From NCBI RefSeq assembly GCF_014217565.1, contig NZ_CP043661.1, forward strand, positions 6,510,001-6,574,000: a stretch of DNA of 64,000 bases, written 5' to 3'. This document shows, in pieces, positions 51,657 to 59,424 of the stretch. A program made the translations under genes and the position numbers. Source of the stretch: Kribbella qitaiheensis (GTDB taxonomy: Bacteria; Actinomycetota; Actinomycetes; Propionibacteriales; Kribbellaceae). Position 1 is the stretch's first letter; every line of letters begins with the position of its first letter. A model generated the notes under the pieces. It made no database searches. It was not told the DNA's origin and saw nothing but the letters and a program-made list of their open reading frames with translations.

Positions 51657-53407
51657 TGTCGATCATCAACAGCTGCCTGGTCGAGATCAACTCCTCGCCG
51701 CTGCCGGCGGATGTGGTCAATCTGATGAGCACGGTCTACGTGGACGACAGTCAGCGGCTGCCGGATCTGTTCGAGATCAGGTTCCGCGACGGCGACCACG
51801 AAGTACTGAGGAAAACCGGCGCGAAGATCGGATCCGCGGTAAGGATCTCGGTGCTGGCCAGTACCAGCCAGGCCCCGGTCCTGTTGATGGCCGGGGAGAT
51901 CACTGCGCTGGAAGCCGAGTTCGACACCGGTGGTTCGTTCACCGTGCTCAGGGGCTACGACCCCGCTCATCGGCTGTTCCGCGGACGCGGGACCGCCAGC
52001 TACCTGCAGATGACGGCGTCGGACATCGCGCAGAAGGTGTCCCAGCGGGCCGGGTTCACCAACGGCACGATCAAGCCGACGACGACCGTCTTCGAGCACG
52101 TGTCGCAGGCCGGTACGAGCGACTGGGAGTTGCTGGACGCGCTGGCCGCGGATTCCGGCTACGAGGTGTCTGTCCGCGACGGCAAGTTCAACTTCGGTCC
52201 ACCGGCCACCGCGGCCGGTGCCCCGAGCAACGAGCAGAACCCGCTGGTGCTCAAGCTCGGCACGGACCTGCTCAGGTTCCGCGCGGTGCTCACCTCGGGC
52301 GGGCAGGTCAAGGAGGTCGAGGTCCGCGGCTGGGACACCTCGACCAAGCACGCACTCACGACCAGGCACCCGGCCAAGACCACCAGTGCCGAGCTGCCCC
52401 AGGCGAGTCCGGCCGAGTTCGCGCACGCCTTCGGCGACAAGGTGTATGTCGCGACCGACGTGCCGCATCGGACCCAGGCCGAGGTGGACGCGGCCGCCGC
52501 CGCGATCTCGGCGGAGATCGCGGGCTCGTTCGCGGAGTTCACCGGGGTCGCCCAAGGGAACCCGGCGCTGAAGGCGGGCGTGGCGATCACCGTCGACAAC
52601 CTGGGTGCGCCGTTCGACGGCAAGTACACCGTGACCACGACCAGGCATCGGATCGACCCGACGACGGGCTACACGACGTCGTTCGCGGTCACCGGCGCCC
52701 ATGACCGCAGCCTGCTCGGGCTGACCGGTTCGAGCGGGGCCCAGCGGGCGCCGTCGGGAGTCGTCATCGGTCAGGTCAGCGACAACAACGATCCCGAGAA
52801 GCTCGGCCGGGTGAAGGTGACGCTGCCGTGGCTGTCGGACGACTACGTGAGCGCCTGGGCCCGGACCGTGCACGCGGGTGCCGGTAAGGATCGCGGCGCG
52901 CTGATCATCCCCGAGGTCGGTGACGAGGTGCTGGTCGTCTTCGAGCAGGGCGACCTGAGAAGGCCTTACGTCCTTGGCGGTCTGTACAACGGCGTCGACA
53001 AACCGGATGCCAAGGGCATCGATCCGATCGACTCGGGTTCGGGCGCGGTCAACCGGCGATCGATCGTGTCGAGGAAAGGTCATCGCATCGACCTGCTAGA
53101 CCAGGATGGCCAGAAGGAGGGCATCACGCTGGCCACCGGCGACGGCAAGCTCAGCGTGACGCTCGACTCGACCAGTACGACGATCACCGTCCATGCCGAC
53201 GGCACGGTGAAGATCGAGGGCAGCCAGGGCATCGTGATCGACGCGGCCGCCGCCAAACTCGAACTCAAGGGTGGCGAGGTCTCGGTCACCGCCACCGGCA
53301 ACCTGCAGCTCAAAGGCGCCAACACGACCGTCGAAGGCAGCGCGAACACCGAGGTCAAGGGTGGCGCGATGTGCTCGGTCTCGGCCGCCCTGGTCAAGAT
53401 CAACTGA
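51656..53407 (+). CDS. VgrG/gpV-like spike protein
   Basis: 583 residues from ATG 51656. The first half is a gp27-like hub (FEIRFRDGDHEVLRKTG; GYDPAHRLFRGRGTASYLQM), followed by a gp5-type OB fold (GVVIGQVSDNNDPEKLGRVK, VTLPWLSDDYVSAWARTVHA, GDEVLVVFEQGDLRRPYVLG). Then comes a glycine/threonine-rich beta-helix (SVTLDSTSTTITVHADGTVK; GGEVSVTATGNLQLKGANTT) that forms the puncturing needle. No catalytic extension domain is fused. It is followed by the PAAR tip gene ten bases later and is fully intact. Confidence 0.95.
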   Translation: MSIINSCLVEINSSPLPADVVNLMSTVYVDDSQRLPDLFEIRFRDGDHEVLRKTGAKIGSAVRISVLASTSQAPVLLMAGEITALEAEFDTGGSFTVLRGYDPAHRLFRGRGTASYLQMTASDIAQKVSQRAGFTNGTIKPTTTVFEHVSQAGTSDWELLDALAADSGYEVSVRDGKFNFGPPATAAGAPSNEQNPLVLKLGTDLLRFRAVLTSGGQVKEVEVRGWDTSTKHALTTRHPAKTTSAELPQASPAEFAHAFGDKVYVATDVPHRTQAEVDAAAAAISAEIAGSFAEFTGVAQGNPALKAGVAITVDNLGAPFDGKYTVTTTRHRIDPTTGYTTSFAVTGAHDRSLLGLTGSSGAQRAPSGVVIGQVSDNNDPEKLGRVKVTLPWLSDDYVSAWARTVHAGAGKDRGALIIPEVGDEVLVVFEQGDLRRPYVLGGLYNGVDKPDAKGIDPIDSGSGAVNRRSIVSRKGHRIDLLDQDGQKEGITLATGDGKLSVTLDSTSTTITVHADGTVKIEGSQGIVIDAAAAKLELKGGEVSVTATGNLQLKGANTTVEGSANTEVKGGAMCSVSAALVKIN

Positions 53408-53417
53408 GGAGACAGCC

Positions 53418-53699
53418 ATGCCCGCAGCAGCCCGGGTCGGCGATCCGACCGGACATCCCGGCGTGATCGGGCCCCCCGGGGTACCGACGGTCCTGATCGC
53501 CGGGATGCCGGCGGCGACGGTCGGAACGCCGCATATCTGCTCGTTCCCGCCACCGGCCGTGCATCCGCCGACGGTGATCGCGCCGCCAGGTTGCCCGACT
53601 GTGCTGATCGGTGGCATGCCGGCGGCGCGGATGGGCGATATGGCCGCATGTGGTGCGCCGATCGTCATGGGCGCACCGACCGTCATGATCGGAGGATGA
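53418..53699 (+). CDS. PAAR-domain spike tip protein
   Basis: 93-residue PAAR protein that sharpens the end of the spike. Repeats of the PAAR type are clear: PAAARVGDPTGHPGVIGPPG, VLIAGMPAATVGTPHIC, then VLIGGMPAARMGDMAACGAP. The cysteine and histidine residues (H in GHPG and TPHIC, C in CSF and ACGAP) are suited to zinc binding at the tip. ATG 53418 follows GGAGACAGCC. It has no fused effector domain, so any cargo is likely loaded in the tube or hub rather than on the tip. Confidence 0.95.
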   Translation: MPAAARVGDPTGHPGVIGPPGVPTVLIAGMPAATVGTPHICSFPPPAVHPPTVIAPPGCPTVLIGGMPAARMGDMAACGAPIVMGAPTVMIGG

Positions 53700-53700
53700 G

Positions 53701-54135
53701 ATGAGTACCGACTTCATCGGCGCCGGCTGGGCCTTCCCGGTCAGTACGGACGCCACCGGCGGGATCGCGCTGGTCACCAGGGAACGCGAGATCGAGCAGG
53801 CGATCCGCCTCATCCTCGGTACTGCCAGGGGCGAGCGGCCGATGCGGCCCGAGTTCGGCTGCCGGATCCACGACCATGTCTTCGGCCCGGCGAACGCAGC
53901 CATCGCGGGTCAGATCGCGTACGACGTCCGGGAGGCGCTGGAACGCTGGGAGCCGCGGATCTCGGTCGAGGACGTCGGCGTCGGTTACGACCGGATCGAC
54001 CACGGCCGGGTGCTCGTCGACGTCGGTTACGTCATTCTCGGCACGAACGATCCGCGCAACCTGGTCTTCCCCTTCTACACGATCCCGGACGAAGAAGTCA
54101 CCGGTACTACGCTGCCGGCCGAGCTGGGGGTCTGA
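53701..54135 (+). CDS. gp25-like baseplate protein
   Basis: 144-residue GPW/gp25-family baseplate protein, which starts sheath polymerisation at the wedge. Typical features are WAFPVSTDATGGIALVTRER, EIEQAIRLILGTARGERPMR, then EFGCRIHDHVFGPANAA. The EPR-type core is present in place of a lysozyme active site, as expected. The gene starts two bases after the PAAR stop and ends just before the gpJ-like gene, so it is part of the same polycistron. Confidence 0.95.
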   Translation: MSTDFIGAGWAFPVSTDATGGIALVTREREIEQAIRLILGTARGERPMRPEFGCRIHDHVFGPANAAIAGQIAYDVREALERWEPRISVEDVGVGYDRIDHGRVLVDVGYVILGTNDPRNLVFPFYTIPDEEVTGTTLPAELGV

Positions 54136-54136
54136 C

Positions 54137-56083
54137 ATGTTGCCCGCACCGAATCTGGACGACCGAACCTTCCAAGGCCTGGTGGACGAGGCGAAGCGGC
54201 TGGTCCAGCGGCGCTGCCCGGACTGGAGCGACCACAACGTGTCGGATCCGGGGGTGACGCTGATCGAGGCCTTCGCACAGATGGTCGATCAGCTGATCTA
54301 CCGGCTGAACAGGGTGCCCGATCTGAACTACGTGAAGTTCCTCGAGCTGATCGGGGTCGAGCTGCGCCCGCCGGCCGCGGCTCGTGGCGGGGTGACGTTC
54401 TGGCTGTCGTCGCCCCAACCGCAGAACGTGCTGGTCCGGGCCGGGACAGAAATCGCGACGCCGCGGACGGACATCCACGAGCCGATCGTCTTCACCACCA
54501 CGCAGGACCTGGAGATCATCCCCTGCTCGTTCTCGCGGGCCGGTGCTGCGCCGATGGAGGGTACGCCGGCCGATCTCACCACCGCGTTGTCCGGCAAGAA
54601 CGGATTCCCCTGCTTCTCGGACGTACCGGCTCCGGGCGATGCGCTGCTGATCGGTCTCAGCGAAGCGGTGCCGTCCTGCGCGGTGACGATCCGGCTGAAC
54701 TGCAGCGTGTCCGGCGTCGGCGTGGATCCGCGGCACCCACCGCTGGTCTGGGAGGCGTGGACCGGCTCCGGCTGGACCGAATGCGATCTCGACAAGGACG
54801 ACACCGGCGGACTGAACAAGGCCGGCGACGTCGTCATCCACATCCCACCGCAGCACGAGACGTCGATCATCGCCCGCCAGCGGGCCGGCTGGGTCAGGTG
54901 CCGGCTGCTGCCCGTGGACGAGCACCGCCCGACGTACACGGCGTCGCCCCGGATCCTCTCGGCGTCCGCCTTCACCATCGGCGGCACGGTCCCGATGATG
55001 CACGCGGAGGTGATCCGGCACGAGTTGCTCGGTCGCGCCGACGGGACGCCCGGGCAGCGGTTCGCGCTGAAGCGGCATCCGGTGGTGCCGTCCGAGGAGC
55101 CCTGCACGGTCGAGGTCACCGATGACGACGGGGTCGAGACCTGGGAGCCGGTGACGAGCTTCGCCGACTCCACCGAGACCGATCGGCACTTCCGGATCGA
55201 CGCCTTCTCCGGCGGTGTGCACTTCGGCCCCGCAGTACGGACGTCCGACGGCCGGCTCCAGTACTACGGCGCCACACCGCGCTCGGGGACCAGTGTCGCG
55301 ATCTCGTCGTACCGGACCGGCGGTGGGCGGCGGGGCAACGTGGCGCGCGGGCAGGTCCGGGTCCTCAAGACAAGCGTGCCGTACGTCGCCCGGGTCGAGA
55401 ACCGTGCACCCGCCATCGGTGGCGCGGAGGCGGAGACGCTGGACGAGGCCAAGGTCCGTGGGCCGATGCTGCTCCGGTCGCGGGGCCGGGCGGTCACGAT
55501 GGAGGATTTCGAGGAGCTGGCTCGTGAGGTCGCCCCGGATGCGGCTCGAGTCCAATGCGTCCCGGCGACGGAGCCTGCCGACGCGGGCGGGATCCGCGTC
55601 CTCGTCGTCCCGCATGTTTCCGGCGATGTCGTCGGACGGGTCCGCCGGGACGACCTGATCCCGCCGGAAGGGACGCTGGAGCGGATCACCCAGACCCTCG
55701 ACGAGCGCCGCCTGGTCGGCACACGCCTGCTGGTGGCGCCGCCGGAGTACGTCGGACTGACGGCGGTGGTCGACGTGAGCGCGCGGTCCCGGTTCGACCC
55801 GGAGGAAGTGAAGGAGGGCGTACTCAAGGCCCTGTACGAGCTGCTGCATCCCTTGACCGGTGGGCCCGACGGGACGGGCTGGCCCTTCGGGCGTTCGGTG
55901 CAGTCGCACGAGGTGCACGCTGCACTGGCGCGGATCCCGGGAGTCGACATGGCCCAGGAGATCAGCGTTGCGCTCTTCCCGGCAGACCCGGTCACCGGGC
56001 GTCGCTCGGCACCTGTGCAGCGGCTGGACCTTCCGGCGACGGCACTGGTCTTCTCCTACGAGCACCAAGTGCGGGTGCGCTGA
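54137..56083 (+). CDS. Baseplate J/gp6-like wedge protein
   Basis: 648-residue putative baseplate assembly protein (gpJ/TIGR02243-like; Afp11/Pvc11 equivalent). The N-terminus contains the family signature CPDWSDHNVSDPGVTLIEAF and DQLIYRLNRVPDLNYVKFLE. A central region carries beta domains (EAWTGSGWTECDLDKDDTGG). The C-terminal part has LLRSRGRAVTMEDFEELARE and PEYVGLTAVVDVSARSRFDP, with VQSHEVHAALARIPGVDMAQ. ATG 54137 is one base beyond the gp25 stop. Forms the wedge ring of the baseplate. It is intact and full length. Confidence 0.93.
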   Translation: MLPAPNLDDRTFQGLVDEAKRLVQRRCPDWSDHNVSDPGVTLIEAFAQMVDQLIYRLNRVPDLNYVKFLELIGVELRPPAAARGGVTFWLSSPQPQNVLVRAGTEIATPRTDIHEPIVFTTTQDLEIIPCSFSRAGAAPMEGTPADLTTALSGKNGFPCFSDVPAPGDALLIGLSEAVPSCAVTIRLNCSVSGVGVDPRHPPLVWEAWTGSGWTECDLDKDDTGGLNKAGDVVIHIPPQHETSIIARQRAGWVRCRLLPVDEHRPTYTASPRILSASAFTIGGTVPMMHAEVIRHELLGRADGTPGQRFALKRHPVVPSEEPCTVEVTDDDGVETWEPVTSFADSTETDRHFRIDAFSGGVHFGPAVRTSDGRLQYYGATPRSGTSVAISSYRTGGGRRGNVARGQVRVLKTSVPYVARVENRAPAIGGAEAETLDEAKVRGPMLLRSRGRAVTMEDFEELAREVAPDAARVQCVPATEPADAGGIRVLVVPHVSGDVVGRVRRDDLIPPEGTLERITQTLDERRLVGTRLLVAPPEYVGLTAVVDVSARSRFDPEEVKEGVLKALYELLHPLTGGPDGTGWPFGRSVQSHEVHAALARIPGVDMAQEISVALFPADPVTGRRSAPVQRLDLPATALVFSYEHQVRVR

Positions 56084-56625
56084 TGCGCGGCGCACTGGGA
56101 GCACTGCCGAGTCCACACCCGATCGGCGAGATCCTGCCGTCGGTCTACCGCACAGACCAGTTCACCCAGCAGCTCTGTGCGAGTTTCGACGACGTACTGG
56201 CGCCGGTGATCAGTGCGCTCGACAACCTGCCGGCGTACCTGGACCTCGGTACTGCGCCCGAGGACATGCTGCCCTGGTTGGCGCACTGGCTCGGACTGGC
56301 GGTGGATCGCGGCGACGACCCAGTACGCCAGCGCGAGTTGCTGCGCTCGACCAGTGACCTGCATGGTCGCCAGGGGACGCGCCTGGGGATCGAGCTCGCG
56401 ATCAGCGCGGTACTGGGCGTGCGGACCGAGGTGGTCGAGTCAGGTGGCGCCAGTTGGTCCGTGGACCCCAACGACCCGCTGCCTGGAGAGGCGCTGCCTG
56501 CCGTCGTAGTACAGGTGTTTCCGGTAGCAGGTCAGGAGATCGACGAGGAGCGGTTGAAAGATGCGGTGGCGGCACTGAAGCCGGCACACGTCATCCATCG
56601 CGTCCAGGTCGTTCCCGCGGACTGA
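56083..56625 (+). CDS. gpI-like baseplate wedge protein
   Basis: 180 residues from ATG 56083, overlapping the gpJ-like stop by one base. It fits the phage tail protein I/TIGR02242 family (Afp12-like): ILPSVYRTDQFTQQLCASFD, VISALDNLPAYLDLGTAPED, LPWLAHWLGLAVDRGDD and REL LRSTSDLHGRQGTR. It forms the wedge with the gpJ-like protein. The last 35 bases overlap the convergent MalT/SARP gene. After it no tail-fibre (Pvc13-like) or tape-measure (Pvc14-like) gene follows, which ends the core operon unusually early. Confidence 0.92.
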   Translation: MRGALGALPSPHPIGEILPSVYRTDQFTQQLCASFDDVLAPVISALDNLPAYLDLGTAPEDMLPWLAHWLGLAVDRGDDPVRQRELLRSTSDLHGRQGTRLGIELAISAVLGVRTEVVESGGASWSVDPNDPLPGEALPAVVVQVFPVAGQEIDEERLKDAVAALKPAHVIHRVQVVPAD

Positions 56626-59389
56626 CGGGAGCAGCCAGCTCCGCACAGACCCTGGCGTACTCGCGGCGGGTGGCGGCCGCAGCGGTCGGATCACCTTGCT
56701 CTGCTTGCAGATCGGCCAGCAAGAGCCAGGAGGAATCCCGCAACGAGTCGAGCTCGACCGCACGATGCGCTGCCCGCAGTGCCTGGGCATCCTCGGCCAG
56801 ACCGGCTACCTGTACTGCGGCGTCGGCAGCGGCGAGGCGGTAGCGTTCCCGCTCGGACAGGACCCACTCAGCGGCACCTACCTCGGGCAGTAACTCGCCC
56901 ACATAGAGGTCCAGCACTCTGGACCAGTCCGCCAGCGTCCCGGATCGCCTGGCCTGTCGCAGCTGTCGCTCGAACTCGGTGAGGTCGATCCAGGCGTCGG
57001 GCAGCACCAGCCGGTAGGCATCGCCGTTCCGCTGCACGGCGTGGTCGCTCAAGCCGACAGCAGTCAGACATTGCCGCACGTTGGATGCCGCTACCTGGAG
57101 GCGATGCGTTCCCGCTTCGGCAGGAGCGTCCGGCCAGAGCGCGTCGATCAGCCGCTCACGGTGCAGATCCTTGCCCGGGTTGATTGCTAGTAGCAACAAC
57201 AATGCCCGCGCCCGAGGCCGCAACGGTGGCCATTGCACCGCCTGGCCTCCGACCTCCAGCCGGAAGCCGCCGAGCGTGTGCAGCCGGGCAGGACTGTTCG
57301 CAATCGGTGTCGAACCTCCAGGGCTGGTGTGGTCGATCGCTGCGGCTTCGGCCAGCTGGCGGGCTTGGTCGAGGAGCCGGTGGGCGCCCGGTACTGCTGC
57401 TGACCGGATCAGGCTTTCGGCCTCGGTCAGCTGGGCAGCCGCGCCCGGCTGTCGCAGCTGGGCCATCGCGACCGCGCCGAGCGCGAGGATCCAGGCTTGC
57501 GGCACCCGCGCCTCGAGCCCGGCGGCCTCCGTCGCTGCTCGCCTCAGCCACGTGGTGGCGACCTGGTCGTTGCCGGCCTTCAACTGCGCCGCGCCGACGA
57601 AGGTGGCCATCAGCAACGATCCCCAGTGGTCGCCGTCGCGGGCGCAGTCGTCGGCCATCGACGAGCAGCCGTCCAGCCGCCAGTCTTCCGGACGCGTCGC
57701 CAGCAACACCGCGGCCTGCAATCCGCGGGCGACCCGAGCGAGCCAGGGGAGTTCGTCCAGCTCGGCCGAGAGGGCGATCTCCTCCAGCGGCACCTCGGCA
57801 TGCGACCAGTTCCCCAGCGCGAGATCCGTCACGACCACGGCGATCGCTGCCCACAGTCGCCCGGCCGACCGGACCGAGGAGTCCGCAGCTACCCGCAGCA
57901 ACAGCTCCCGCGCCAGTTCGAACTGGCCGGCCAGTAACGCGATCGTCCCGACCGCGAGCGGGGCGACGCCAGGCCCGGCATCGACGCCAGGCCCGAGACC
58001 CGGCAACCGCCGCATCGCCTGCCGCATCGCTTGCCCTGTACGGCGTACGGGAACCGCCTGTGCGGGCGGCTGCGGCATCCACACTTCGGCCTGGGCACGC
58101 TCGTTCGCGCAGCGCGACTGGAAGTCGGGGTCGTCGAGCAAGGCCTCGGCGGCTCGGTAGGCAGCAACTGCCGCGGCGACGGACCCAGACCTGAACAACC
58201 GCCGCGCCCGAGCCAGCGCTAGCCACGGATCGTCGTCAGGTAAACCCGATCGGGCGACCCAATCGTGCGCGACAGTGTTGCCCTGTTGTAGCAGGCGTGC
58301 CACCGACGCCCAGTCGTCCGCGAGCGCATAGGCCCGCATGGCCTCGCGTGGATGGCCCGCCTTCTCCAGCAGTTGCCCACTGCGGCCGTGGATCTCCCGT
58401 GAGGCAGTCGCGCCCAGCTCGTCGATCAGCAAGCCTTCCAGATGCGTCTGCAGCACCTGGTGATACTTGTACGTCGCGCCGTCGTCAGTAGACGTCGTGA
58501 AGAACTGCAGCGTCTCCAGCTCCTCCAGCACGACAGCACTGCCGGGCTGTTCGAGCAGCTCGTCGCACAGCGGCCCGGTGAGCCTGCCTAGCGCGCTGGT
58601 GACGAGCAGGAACTTCCGCCGCTCAGGAGCCAGCCCCGCGAGCACGTTGCGAGTCAGATACGCCCGTACCAAGCGCGACCGGCCGCCGAGCTCGGTCGCC
58701 GCCCGGATCCGCTCGGTACTGGACTTGCCCATCGTGGCCAGGTGGAACAACTGCAGCCCGGCAGCCCACCCGCCCGTACGACGGGTAAGCGCGGCTGCTG
58801 CCTCAGGCGACAGCGGTTGCCGGTACACCGACCGGAACAGCTCCTCGACCTCCCACGACCGGAAGCGCAGGTCGTCGCTGTCGAGCTCCAGCAGGTCTCC
58901 CGACACGATCAGCCGCGGTGTGTTCAGCGCGAGCGGCCGGCGCGAGCCGAGCAGCAGCCGCAGATGCCGTGGCCGGAACTCCAGGAAGCGTTCCAGCGCG
59001 AGCTCCGCAGGGCTACCGGCCAACTCGTGCACGTCGTCCACGATCAACTGGACCGGCGCGGGAACCCCGTTCTCGGTGGCGAGAATCAGCTGATCGACCG
59101 TCGTCGAGTGAGTGAGTGCCGTCGGCAACACCACCGACAACGCCTCGGTCACGTGCTGGACAAGTGCGTCCTCGGTCCGATCCTCGGGGCGAGCTCTGTA
59201 CCAGGCAGTCGGCCGGAGCGGAGTCGCGGCGACCTGGGCGAGCAGAGTGGTCTTCCCCGAGCCGGCCGGCGCCAGCAGCAACCCGACGCTGGGCCCCGAC
59301 TCGTCGAGCAGTGGCCGCTCCAAGCGGTCACGAGAAAGACCGGTCGGCTCCGGTCGACGGACCTTCTCCCTGAACACCACTGAACCCAC
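56591..59389 (-). CDS. MalT-like ATPase/SARP transcriptional regulator
   Basis: 932 residues, GTG start at 59389 after GGGGGG. The N-terminal half is a STAND/MalT-type NTPase (Walker A LLAPAGSGKTTLLAQ, Walker B-like LIVDDVHELAG, GSRRPLAL), the middle is a TPR-like helical repeat region, and the C-terminus from about residue 690 carries a winged-helix DNA-binding domain (LHTLGGFRLEVGGQAVQWPP) and a bacterial transcriptional activation domain (AWIDLTEFERQLRQAR to RREYARVCAEL). Here the SARP part is C-terminal. It follows the cell-wall hydrolase gene by 35 bases, so is cotranscribed with it, and probably activates the injection locus through heptamer repeats such as those at 23741. Trigger unknown. 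Confidence 0.9.
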   Translation of the reverse strand: MGSVVFREKVRRPEPTGLSRDRLERPLLDESGPSVGLLLAPAGSGKTTLLAQVAATPLRPTAWYRARPEDRTEDALVQHVTEALSVVLPTALTHSTTVDQLILATENGVPAPVQLIVDDVHELAGSPAELALERFLEFRPRHLRLLLGSRRPLALNTPRLIVSGDLLELDSDDLRFRSWEVEELFRSVYRQPLSPEAAAALTRRTGGWAAGLQLFHLATMGKSSTERIRAATELGGRSRLVRAYLTRNVLAGLAPERRKFLLVTSALGRLTGPLCDELLEQPGSAVVLEELETLQFFTTSTDDGATYKYHQVLQTHLEGLLIDELGATASREIHGRSGQLLEKAGHPREAMRAYALADDWASVARLLQQGNTVAHDWVARSGLPDDDPWLALARARRLFRSGSVAAAVAAYRAAEALLDDPDFQSRCANERAQAEVWMPQPPAQAVPVRRTGQAMRQAMRRLPGLGPGVDAGPGVAPLAVGTIALLAGQFELARELLLRVAADSSVRSAGRLWAAIAVVVTDLALGNWSHAEVPLEEIALSAELDELPWLARVARGLQAAVLLATRPEDWRLDGCSSMADDCARDGDHWGSLLMATFVGAAQLKAGNDQVATTWLRRAATEAAGLEARVPQAWILALGAVAMAQLRQPGAAAQLTEAESLIRSAAVPGAHRLLDQARQLAEAAAIDHTSPGGSTPIANSPARLHTLGGFRLEVGGQAVQWPPLRPRARALLLLLAINPGKDLHRERLIDALWPDAPAEAGTHRLQVAASNVRQCLTAVGLSDHAVQRNGDAYRLVLPDAWIDLTEFERQLRQARRSGTLADWSRVLDLYVGELLPEVGAAEWVLSERERYRLAAADAAVQVAGLAEDAQALRAAHRAVELDSLRDSSWLLLADLQAEQGDPTAAAATRREYARVCAELAAPVSPRERPGRDG

Positions 59390-59403
59390 AACACGCCCCC
59401 CGG

Positions 59404-59422
59404 CCTGATGACAGACATCAGG
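59404..59422 (-). promoter_or_regulatory. Short perfect hairpin between hydrolase and regulator genes
   Basis: CCTGATG (59404-59410) and CATCAGG (59416-59422) form a perfect dyad with a 5-base gap in the 35-base space between the two minus-strand genes. It may attenuate readthrough or bind a regulator. Confidence 0.5.
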
Positions 59423-59424
59423 TC

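Noticed and set aside
35685-56625. Prophage or type VI secretion system as explanation for tail genes
   Set aside because: There are no capsid, portal, terminase, integrase or TssJLM genes; DUF4255, the Pvc15-like ATPase and DUF4157 fit a contractile injection system instead.
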